DNA of 64,000 nucleotides. Origin: Desulfobacteraceae bacterium. GTDB lineage: Bacteria; Desulfobacterota; Desulfobacteria; Desulfobacterales; JACKCP01. The stretch is taken from NCBI GenBank assembly GCA_020633955.1, contig JACKCP010000011.1, positions 1 through 64,000 on the forward strand, written 5' to 3'. The notes under the pieces are model-generated. The model made no database searches. It saw only the letters and a list, made by a program, of their open reading frames with translations, and was not told the origin of the DNA. This document shows, piece after piece, positions 51,918 through 59,702 of this stretch. Made by a program: the position numbers and the translations under genes. The stretch's first letter is position 1; each line of letters begins with the position of its first letter.

Positions 51918-53792
51918 ATGAAAATCAATAGACATGTACCCCATTTTTTTTTAACCGGAAGTTTGACAGCCCTATTTTTTTCATCCATTTTTTTTGCGGC
52001 TGGTCTTTTAAGTCAGGCAAATTCACTTAACAGTCCAATAATATTAAAAACAAATTCCTACAGCAGTTTCATAATTTTTTTTTCAGCATTTCTAAACTTC
52101 ACCCTGTTCGTCTACCTTATAACAAACTGGTTTTTTTACAGAAAAAACAGCAAAATCAATTCTTTTCTTATAAAATCAATTTCCTGGTTTATTTTACTGC
52201 TTACTTTATCCGGGGCAGTTATTTCATTTATTTTTATAAAAAACCTTCCTTTTGCTTATGAACCAACAGGCTTAACCTTATTGAAATTTTGCGGATTTGG
52301 AATTTTTATTAATATATTTCCAATTCTTGTCATACAAAGGCATGCAGACTTATCTGATAGAGAAGAATTACCTTCAAAAAGATCCATTGCAGTTTTTACA
52401 AAAGCTGTTGCATCAATACTTGTATTAATTGCACTGACAGCTCTTGGTTCAGGATTTAAACTTGAAATATCCAGTGTCTTAAATCTTGGATTTACATGGC
52501 TGCTTGTAATAATTGTATATTTCATGTTTTTTGTTTTTATTGAAATTTCAATAAGAGCCTTTGTCAGTATTATCCTTATAAAAGCCCCAAAAGATAAAAT
52601 CAGCTTTTTTTCCTATAATTTTTCTGCATTCACAGTTTTTGCAAAAAAAAACCCGTTTTCAGAGATAAATAAAAGTTTAAAAAAATATTTTGGCGTAGAT
52701 ATATCAAAAATATGGGCAATACATTTTTTTAAAATTGCAGGATTTCAGCTTTGTGCATTTCTGGCTTTAATTTCATGGCTTGTTACGGGTATGACTTCTC
52801 TGTCAATCAATGAAAGGGGAGTTTATGAAAAGTTTGGCCATGTTGAAAAAGTTTTCAAGCCAGGACTTCACTTTCATCTGCCCTGGCCCTTTGGAAAAGT
52901 AAACAGGATTGATTTTGGAGTTGAAAAAAGACTTTTCCTTGCAGGAAAAAACATGGAAAAACAGGCCATGCCAGAGGCAAGAAAAAAACTTGATGTAGAA
53001 GCTGCAACCACAAAATGGGAAGACCGGCTGTGGGAGACATCCCATGGACGTGAAATCTATTTTTTAACAGCAAGCAACAAAATCATTACAAAACAGGGTA
53101 AAAAAGACAAACGCGGTGTAAGACCCTATGAAATGACAAATGCTGATATAGTCATTCACTACAGAACAGGTCTTGAAGATAAAGATGCAATAGCCGCATC
53201 TTATAATATCAATTCTCCTGAAGAGCTTGTATTAAGGCAGGCCGGAAGATGGGTTCAGTCTGTATTTGCCTCATCAACTCCAGAAGATCTTATTGGAACG
53301 GACAGAAAAATCCTTGGCAAAAAAATGCTTGGAAGTCTTCAAAAAGAGATGGATATTCTAAATACAGGAATAGAAATAACCGGAGTTTATTTTGAGGCAA
53401 TCCATCCACCCATAGAAGCTGCAACATCATTTTACAACGTACAGGCAGCCCTGCATGATCTAAAAGCACAGATATCTTTTGCAGTCTCAAATTCAAAAAG
53501 AGTTGAAACAAGTGCACAGATAAAATCTGCATCAATAATTGACTCAGCAATGGCTGATGCTGAAGAAATAATTTCAAAAGCAACCATAGAGACAAGATTT
53601 TTTACTGCGGACAATCATGCATTCAGTATTAATCCAGATGCATATAAAATTGAAAACTACCTGAATGTACTTGATGATATTTCCAGTCTGAAGAAACTAT
53701 ACATTGTTGATGAAAATATCCCATGGAAGTCCGGATTTCATATAGATTTCAGAAAACTTACAAACGAACCTGTTAAAATAATGTCGGATTAA
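51918..53792 (+). CDS. Polytopic SPFH/band-7 protein (HflK-like), first of three
   Basis: 624 residues. Unlike normal HflK, the first ~290 residues hold about five to seven hydrophobic segments (for example 12-33, 50-70, 88-108, 120-140, 160-180, 190-215, 268-290). The SPFH domain follows with LSINERGVYEKFGHVEKVFKPGLHFHLPWPFGKVN (about 294-328). NADIVIHYRTGLEDKDAIAA and VFASSTPEDLIGTDRK are SPFH-core matches. A coiled coil comes next (SNSKRVETSAQIKSASIIDSAMADAEEIISK). SPFH proteins build large ring or cage microdomains around membrane proteins. Starts an operon, with the next gene four bases downstream. Confidence 0.85.
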   Translation: MKINRHVPHFFLTGSLTALFFSSIFFAAGLLSQANSLNSPIILKTNSYSSFIIFFSAFLNFTLFVYLITNWFFYRKNSKINSFLIKSISWFILLLTLSGAVISFIFIKNLPFAYEPTGLTLLKFCGFGIFINIFPILVIQRHADLSDREELPSKRSIAVFTKAVASILVLIALTALGSGFKLEISSVLNLGFTWLLVIIVYFMFFVFIEISIRAFVSIILIKAPKDKISFFSYNFSAFTVFAKKNPFSEINKSLKKYFGVDISKIWAIHFFKIAGFQLCAFLALISWLVTGMTSLSINERGVYEKFGHVEKVFKPGLHFHLPWPFGKVNRIDFGVEKRLFLAGKNMEKQAMPEARKKLDVEAATTKWEDRLWETSHGREIYFLTASNKIITKQGKKDKRGVRPYEMTNADIVIHYRTGLEDKDAIAASYNINSPEELVLRQAGRWVQSVFASSTPEDLIGTDRKILGKKMLGSLQKEMDILNTGIEITGVYFEAIHPPIEAATSFYNVQAALHDLKAQISFAVSNSKRVETSAQIKSASIIDSAMADAEEIISKATIETRFFTADNHAFSINPDAYKIENYLNVLDDISSLKKLYIVDENIPWKSGFHIDFRKLTNEPVKIMSD

Positions 53793-53796
53793 ATTA

Positions 53797-54744
53797 ATGA
53801 AAACAATAAAATTCAGTTTTAAAAACCCAATATCAAGAATCGTATCTGCTGTTTTTTTTCTCTTTATTACAGGAGTGTTTGCAGTCTCTTTTACAGTGAG
53901 GGAAAAACAGGCAATAGTCCTTACAAGATTTGGAAAACCAGTAAGAACCATTGTTGATCCAGGACTTTATTTCAGGCTTCCCCCGCCGGTAGAAAAAGAA
54001 GTAAAGGTGGATTTAAGACTTAGAACAACAGCAAGCGGTCTATACTCAACCCAGCTCAAGGACGGCTCAATAATTGTAATAGAAGCATTTGTTGTCTGGA
54101 AGGTCCCAGCAAATATCGAATCTGTAAAGACATTTGTAAGTGCACTTGGAAACAATACAGCTGAAGCAGCAGTACAGCTTAGAAGTATTCTTGGATCATC
54201 TCTTCAAACAGTTGCTGGAAGCTATACAATGCAAAATCTTATAAATACAGAAAAAAAGGAACTCAAACTTGATGATTTTGAAAAAGAACTTGCAAATATC
54301 ATAACATCAAAAACTGAAAGTGTTTATGGTGTTGAAATTAAAACGGCTGGAATTGAAAGACTGATGGTTCCTGAACCAATTGTGGCAAGTACTATCCAGG
54401 CAATGATAGAGGACAGACGTGTTCTTGCACAGAAAACAAGAAGTGAAGGCGTAGAACGTGCAGGCCAGATAATGAGTAATGCCCATAGTGAATCAAGAAG
54501 AATAATAGCAAAGGCAAAAACCAGTGCCTCTGAAATTGAGGCTGAAGCAAGAAAAAAAGCTGCTGAAATATATGCATCAGCCTATGAAAAAGACCCCGAA
54601 CTATACAAGTTCACAAGGGGTGTTGATACATTAAAAAAACTAATGAACCAACAGACCACTCTAATACTTAAAACAGACTCTTATCCATTAAATTACATTG
54701 GAGAGTTTTCACAAACAGATAAAAAAGAAAAAAAAGATGAGTGA
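53797..54744 (+). CDS. HflC-like SPFH/band-7 protein, second of three
   Basis: 315 residues. One N-terminal transmembrane helix (about 12-32) is followed by an SPFH domain opening REKQAIVLTRFGKPVRTIVDPGLYFRLPPP. The coiled coil (EDRRVLAQKTRSEGVERAGQIMSNAHSESRRII) and the YASAYEKDPELYKFTRGVDTLKKL end are like HflC. In E. coli HflC pairs with HflK to form a cage around the FtsH protease; no ftsH is near here. Overlaps the next gene by eight bases (ATGAGTGA), so translational coupling is likely. Confidence 0.88.
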   Translation: MKTIKFSFKNPISRIVSAVFFLFITGVFAVSFTVREKQAIVLTRFGKPVRTIVDPGLYFRLPPPVEKEVKVDLRLRTTASGLYSTQLKDGSIIVIEAFVVWKVPANIESVKTFVSALGNNTAEAAVQLRSILGSSLQTVAGSYTMQNLINTEKKELKLDDFEKELANIITSKTESVYGVEIKTAGIERLMVPEPIVASTIQAMIEDRRVLAQKTRSEGVERAGQIMSNAHSESRRIIAKAKTSASEIEAEARKKAAEIYASAYEKDPELYKFTRGVDTLKKLMNQQTTLILKTDSYPLNYIGEFSQTDKKEKKDE

Positions 54745-55708
54745 GAAAAACAGCACGGCCTCTGCAATGGCTGAATCCATACATTTAAGTTTTAAATTTT
54801 TGTACCTTGCAATTACAATTCTTGCAGCTGCCTGGCTTTTTTCAGGGATAACGCAGGTATCTTCAGGAGAGCAGGCAATTGTTCTAAGATTTGGCAAAGT
54901 ACACACAATTAAAAAGGAACCAGGTCTTGTTTTTGCTCTTCCAAAACCTTTTGATACAATAATCATCATCCCCTCACTCAAACGCCAACTTTCCCTGGAG
55001 GTAAGTGATCTTGCATTTATTGAAAACAAAAACAATGGAAATAAAGCAGGACTTCATCCAAGGGATGACGGCGGATACTTAATAATGGGCGATGGAGGTA
55101 TTTTGCACATAAAAGGAGTTATAATATACTCAATAACCAATGCTTTAAAAGCAAATACAGGTGTTGCAGATCTTAAATCCTCAATAAGACGTATTTTCTG
55201 TGATGCTGCAATTCATATATGTGCAGGCTCAACAACAGAACAGATTTTAATAACCGAACCTGAAAAAATCAAAACGCAAATAATGAATAAAATGAATTCT
55301 GCAGCAACAGTACTCGGGCTTGGAATTCGTATAGGAAGGGTTGACATCATGGCATCTTTACCCAAAAAGGCAAAGGATGCATTTGATAATGCTCAAAGTG
55401 CATCTGCTCAATCATCATCCGATGTTGCAAGGGCAGAAAAAAGTGCAAGGCTTTCTATTCAGGATGCAAACAGGGAAAAAGCATCTATTATTTCCAGTGC
55501 TGAAGCTGTAAAAAAAGAAATAATCAGCCGTGCAGAAATAATCACAAATAAAATACTTGCCCAAAAAGAAAATGCCAAAGGTAAAAAAAGAGAAAATCTT
55601 TTAAGAAGAATTCACCATGAAGCATACACACAGGGATTACAGCAGGCAGGAAAAATAGTTTTGGTTCCTGATGAATCTGCATCATCTTTATTTATTCCAG
55701 GGGATTAA
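54737..55708 (+). CDS. HflK-like SPFH/band-7 protein, third of three
   Basis: 323 residues from the ATG at 54737; a longer frame exists but would run back into the previous gene. An N-terminal helix (about 13-33) precedes VSSGEQAIVLRFGKVHTIKKEPGLVFALPKPFD, a typical SPFH opening. KGVIIYSITNALKANTGVADLKSSIRR is the second half of the domain. A long Ala/Ser/Lys coiled coil follows (SASAQSSSDVARAEKSARLSIQDA). It differs clearly from the two preceding SPFH proteins, so the three are not recent duplicates. It lies three bases before the ATPase gene. Confidence 0.85.
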   Translation: MSEKNSTASAMAESIHLSFKFLYLAITILAAAWLFSGITQVSSGEQAIVLRFGKVHTIKKEPGLVFALPKPFDTIIIIPSLKRQLSLEVSDLAFIENKNNGNKAGLHPRDDGGYLIMGDGGILHIKGVIIYSITNALKANTGVADLKSSIRRIFCDAAIHICAGSTTEQILITEPEKIKTQIMNKMNSAATVLGLGIRIGRVDIMASLPKKAKDAFDNAQSASAQSSSDVARAEKSARLSIQDANREKASIISSAEAVKKEIISRAEIITNKILAQKENAKGKKRENLLRRIHHEAYTQGLQQAGKIVLVPDESASSLFIPGD

Positions 55709-55711
55709 AAA

Positions 55712-57625
55712 ATGGAAACAAATCAGTCTATTAAAGAAACCACATATCAAGAAAACCTTGAAGCAGTATTAACCACTTCAGAAAAAGCAAGCCTTGGAAT
55801 AAGACTGTCTTCTGCTTTTCTGGCAGCAGGTATATTAATAATTTCATATACAATTGAATATCTTGATCATGGTCAGGCTGAAGCAGCTGGATTTTTAAAT
55901 GGAATAGCAGCCCTTCTTGCAGGAATTCCTGTAATGTGGAATGCATGGAAAGGAATAAAGAGTCCTGATCTTCACTCAGTTGCAGACCTGCTTGTGTCAG
56001 TTGCACTTCTTGCAGCCTGGGTTGCAGGAGATTTAAGGAGTGCAACAATAATCCCGCTTATTATGGTAATCGGACATGTTCTTGAAGACAGGAGCATGAT
56101 TGGTTCAAAGGAAGCAATAAATGCACTTGCAAAACTGACTGAAAACTCAGTTACAAAAATAAACACTGAAAATATTGAAGAAACAGTTTCTGCAAAGGAT
56201 CTTGCTCCGGGAGATTTAATTATTGTAAGACCCGGAGAAAGAATTTCTGCAGATGGAATTCTTGTTTATGGCAAAACAAGCCTTGATACTGCTCCGTTAA
56301 CAGGAGAGTCAGTTCCTGTTGAGGTAAAAAAAGGCGATATTGTCAGGGCAGGTTCAATAAATCTTTATGGACTTGTCAAAATAGAGGTATCTCAGGTGGG
56401 TGATAAAACAGCACTTGGGCAGATAGTTGAACTTCTCAAAGAAGCTGAACAATCCAAACCTCCTGTTACAAGGGTTCTTGAAGAACATGCAGGAACCTAT
56501 CTTCCCCTTACAATTGCAATATCTCTTATTACACTTTTTATTACCGGTGATGTTGCATCCATGATGGCAGTCCTTGTTGTATGCTGTCCGTGTGCTCTTG
56601 CAATTTCAGCTCCTGCAACAACTGTTGCAGGACTTGCAGCTGCAGGAAGACACGGAATTCTCATAAAAGGTACTGCTTTTTTAGAACAGCTTGCAGAAGC
56701 AGACACCATGATTTTTGACAAAACAGGCACACTTACAACAGGCAGACTAAATATTGTTGATATAAAAGTCTATAATGGACATACAAAGGAGGAAGTTCAA
56801 AACGCCGCTGCAAGCCTTGCAGTTTTCAGCAAGCATCCTGTAAGTAATTCTATTGCCAGAGCTTCAGGATCAGAAAACCTGAAAACAATTGAAGACCTTT
56901 CGGAAATCCAGGGTTTTGGACTAAAAGGAAAAATAAACGGGACTCAGGTTATTCTGGGGCGGGCAAGCCTGTTAGCCCAATATAATATTAAAGCTGAAAT
57001 AAGGCCAAAACACTTCGGCCCTTTGGTAGCCTGTTCCATTGGAAATAGTTTTGCAGGATGGATTCTTTTGCAGGACACACTGCGCCCTGAAGCAGAATCT
57101 GTTTTAAACAACCTGAAAAATCTTGGAATAAAAAGAACACTTCTTGTTTCAGGCGATAATGAAGCAGCAACAAAAGCAGTATCAGATTTGCTGCCCTTAG
57201 ATGAAACACATTGGGAAAAACTTCCCCACGAAAAACTATCCATAATAAAAAAAGAAATAAAAAACAAAAACAGGCCGGTAATGGTTGGTGACGGAATTAA
57301 TGATGCTCTTGCATTAAAGGCTGGTGCAGTTGGTATAGCAATTGGCGGTTCTGGAACTGACATTGCACTTGCATCTTCTGATATTGTTTTGTTAACACCT
57401 GATTTAAGAAGAATTGAGACAATGATTCGATTAAGCAGAAAATGCAGAAGCACAATAACTGCAAATATTGTTATTGCAATGACCTGGACTTTAATAATGT
57501 TTGTCTGTGCAGCAGGCGGATTTATTGGACCTGTTGCAGCGTCTTTATTTCACAACATAGGAACAGTCTTTGTAATAGCAAACTCGGGAAGACTTCTTGC
57601 ATTCAATGAAATATCTCTGGCCTGA
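55712..57625 (+). CDS. P1B-type heavy-metal translocating ATPase without soluble metal-binding domain
   Basis: 637 residues. About eight membrane segments (N-terminal four at ~34-50, 58-75, 88-106, 110-124; then ~262-280, 283-305, 585-605, 606-625). The metal-site motif in M4 is Cys292-Pro-Cys294 (CPCALAISAP); phosphorylated Asp336 is in DKTGT, TGES is at 197-200, the SKHP motif has His375-Pro376, and GDGIND is at 526-531. The last helix has HNIGTVFVIANSGRLL (His614), not the Asp of Zn/Cd pumps. No N-terminal CxxC or His-rich domain is present. Metal specificity cannot be fixed. It is co-directional with three SPFH genes, separated by only three bases, and should be membrane-bound in the same complex. 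Confidence 0.9.
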   Translation: METNQSIKETTYQENLEAVLTTSEKASLGIRLSSAFLAAGILIISYTIEYLDHGQAEAAGFLNGIAALLAGIPVMWNAWKGIKSPDLHSVADLLVSVALLAAWVAGDLRSATIIPLIMVIGHVLEDRSMIGSKEAINALAKLTENSVTKINTENIEETVSAKDLAPGDLIIVRPGERISADGILVYGKTSLDTAPLTGESVPVEVKKGDIVRAGSINLYGLVKIEVSQVGDKTALGQIVELLKEAEQSKPPVTRVLEEHAGTYLPLTIAISLITLFITGDVASMMAVLVVCCPCALAISAPATTVAGLAAAGRHGILIKGTAFLEQLAEADTMIFDKTGTLTTGRLNIVDIKVYNGHTKEEVQNAAASLAVFSKHPVSNSIARASGSENLKTIEDLSEIQGFGLKGKINGTQVILGRASLLAQYNIKAEIRPKHFGPLVACSIGNSFAGWILLQDTLRPEAESVLNNLKNLGIKRTLLVSGDNEAATKAVSDLLPLDETHWEKLPHEKLSIIKKEIKNKNRPVMVGDGINDALALKAGAVGIAIGGSGTDIALASSDIVLLTPDLRRIETMIRLSRKCRSTITANIVIAMTWTLIMFVCAAGGFIGPVAASLFHNIGTVFVIANSGRLLAFNEISLA

Positions 57626-57739
57626 GACGGCTCAGCAATATTTTCCCGGCCGTTCCCAGTGACCTGCCTGTAAGTACTCAACAGATAAGAGAAAAATTAC
57701 ATACATTACTATTATTGCCTGATACAGCGACAATTACTA

Positions 57740-58321
57740 TTATAAAACCCCCTTGGTTGAAGGAATAAAATCAGATTCAATTTTGCAGGCCATGGCAAGG
57801 CTTCTTCCAAAACCTTTAAAAATTGCTTCTACAATGTGGTGCTCATTTTCACCATAGAGTACATTTATATGCAGAGTAATTCCGGCATGCACAGCAAAAG
57901 CCCTGAAAAATTCCTTGGCAAGATAGGGTGAAAACGGCCCTTTTGCCCTTATTGTTTCCGGAACATTAAAAACAAGATACGGCCTGTTTGAAATATCAAG
58001 AGCAATATTTGCAAGGGTTTCATCCATTGGAAGAAAAAAATTGCCATACCTTGCTATTCCTTTTTTGTCTCCAAGGGCTGTTTTAAATGCTTCACCAAGT
58101 GCAATCCCGATATCTTCCACTGTATGGTGATAATCAATTTCAATATCACCCTTTGCCGCTACCATAAGGTCAAAGCCTCCGTGAACAGCAAAAAGGTTAA
58201 GCATATGATCAAAAAAAGGAATTCCAGTAGAAATTTCCGAACTTACCTTTTTATCCAGTTCAAGAAGTATATAAATATCAGTTTCATTGGTTTTTCTTTT
58301 TATTTCAGCTTTTCTTGCCAT
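57740..58321 (-). CDS. hisB: Imidazoleglycerol-phosphate dehydratase HisB
   Basis: 193 residues from the ATG at 58321 (MARKAEIKRKTNETDI); a longer frame from 58369 adds 16 unrelated residues. Monofunctional form, with no histidinol-phosphatase domain. It dehydrates imidazole glycerol phosphate. Mn-binding motifs FFDHMLNLFAVHGGFD and YHHTVEDIGIALGEA, and HHIVEAIFKGFGRSLA near the end, are all present. It is separate from hisE-hisG at 18-19 kb, and no other his gene is adjacent. Confidence 0.95.
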   Translation of the reverse strand: MARKAEIKRKTNETDIYILLELDKKVSSEISTGIPFFDHMLNLFAVHGGFDLMVAAKGDIEIDYHHTVEDIGIALGEAFKTALGDKKGIARYGNFFLPMDETLANIALDISNRPYLVFNVPETIRAKGPFSPYLAKEFFRAFAVHAGITLHINVLYGENEHHIVEAIFKGFGRSLAMACKIESDFIPSTKGVL

Positions 58322-58429
58322 TGATAAAATCCTGTATTTCCATATGTTGAACAAACACTGATGCAGCATGGTTTCTTAACGAAAACTTGGAAAAAACCAG
58401 GCAGCCTTCCAATTTAAACTGTAAAATTA

Positions 58430-58948
58430 TCAGATAATACCCTGTTTTTCATAATAAATTTTAAGACCGCCCAAAACCCCCTTAAAAAGTTTGGCACCAG
58501 CAAGTATTACAAATGTATCCTCAGGAAGAAGACACTGAACAGCAAAGGCAGGCCCAATTACAGAAGCAGGCTCGGCTGCAGCTTTATTTTGCGACAATTC
58601 CTTCAGATAATAATTAAGCTTATCTTTTATTACCTCAAAATAGTCAATATCAACATTTGAATATTTTCTGGTTGCCTCTGTAACACTTTTTGAAAACTCA
58701 AGAATATGCTCCCAGTAAATTTTAGAAATTTCATCCTTCTTTTCCCGGGGCTCAATAAGATAGTTAATTGAAACTCCTGCTGTGATAATTTTTAAAATCT
58801 GAAGCTCATACAAAAGAGTTGCTTCTTCGGCATTTGAGTTTTCAATGGTTTCTTTTGCAATATTTTTTAGATCATCCCTTGAAACTGAATAGGAAAAAAG
58901 AGTGTTTGCAATTTGATTTTCAAGTGAAATATTTGTTTCTTCTGTCAT
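58430..58948 (-). CDS. Hypothetical helical protein
   Basis: 172 residues, not recognised. The first ~120 look helical and charged (NIAKETIENSNAEEATLLYELQILKII, KSVTEATRKYSNVDIDYFEVIKDKLNYYLKEL). The last ~50 are hydrophobic and Gly/Ala-rich (GPAFAVQCLLPEDTFVILAGAKLFKGVLGG), perhaps packing against another protein or a membrane. No signal peptide, Cys or known motif. A single Cys lies in the AVQCLLP segment. It lies between hisB and a divergent metalloprotease-like gene; function cannot be inferred. Confidence 0.6.
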   Translation of the reverse strand: MTEETNISLENQIANTLFSYSVSRDDLKNIAKETIENSNAEEATLLYELQILKIITAGVSINYLIEPREKKDEISKIYWEHILEFSKSVTEATRKYSNVDIDYFEVIKDKLNYYLKELSQNKAAAEPASVIGPAFAVQCLLPEDTFVILAGAKLFKGVLGGLKIYYEKQGII

Positions 58949-59071
58949 TTTTTACACCATTTGTTTTATTTGAATTTAAATGTGACTATCATATTTTTTC
59001 TTTTAAAAACAGAGACAATTTAATTTACTAAGCCATCTAAAATGATTATAATTTTTTAAGAGGTGAAAAAA

Positions 59072-59701
59072 ATGAATGTCAACAATTCAATAACTCAAAG
59101 ATTCAATCCCTATGTAAATACTGAAAAATACAATAAGGACACCTCTGCTTCACCTTCAAAAAATTCAGAAGAAACATCGAGCTCAGATAATTCAAAGGAC
59201 AGCACCCGGGACAAAAAAATAAAAACATCAAAAGATGATTTTACTCCCTATGAACAGAAAATAATTGAAGAACTCAAGTCAAGGGATCAGGAGGTAAGAG
59301 ATCATGAAATGGCTCATGTTGCAGCAGGAGGGCCATACATAAAACGGGGTGCAAACTATGAATACCAGAAAGGTCCTGACGGAATTTTATATGCTGTTGG
59401 AGGAGATGTACTTATAGACACATCTCCTGTGGCAGGAAATCCTGAAGCAACCATAAGGAAAATGGATGTTATAAGAAGTGCGGCCCTTGCTCCTGCCAAT
59501 CCTTCAGGATCAGACAGGGCAATTGCTTCAAGAGCTGCATCAACAAGAATAAAGGCCAGTGAAGAACTTATTAAAATGCAGCTTGAAAAATCCGGCCTTG
59601 AAAAAAACGATAAAAAATCTCCATATATGGTTTCAGATGCCTACTCAAAATCCACTGAACAGTCAGATCAGCCCGGAAATTTAATAAATCTGTCAGCATA
59701 A
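59072..59701 (+). CDS. SprA-like putative metalloprotease with HEMAH zinc motif
   Basis: 209 residues from the ATG at 59072 (AGAGGTGA about six bases upstream; a GTG three codons earlier is inside that site). The first ~65 residues are Ser/Lys/Asp-rich and disordered. The conserved part starts near 68: LKSRDQEVRDHEMAHVAAGGPYI carries a HExxH-type HEMAH, then GANYEYQKGPDGILYAVGGDVLIDTSPVAGNPEATI. This matches the SprA-related putative metalloprotease family (catalase-operon neighbours in some genomes). No signal peptide, so a cytoplasmic or regulatory protease is inferred. Two bases separate its stop from the convergent dynamin-like gene. Confidence 0.85.
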   Translation: MNVNNSITQRFNPYVNTEKYNKDTSASPSKNSEETSSSDNSKDSTRDKKIKTSKDDFTPYEQKIIEELKSRDQEVRDHEMAHVAAGGPYIKRGANYEYQKGPDGILYAVGGDVLIDTSPVAGNPEATIRKMDVIRSAALAPANPSGSDRAIASRAASTRIKASEELIKMQLEKSGLEKNDKKSPYMVSDAYSKSTEQSDQPGNLINLSA

Positions 59702-59702
59702 T

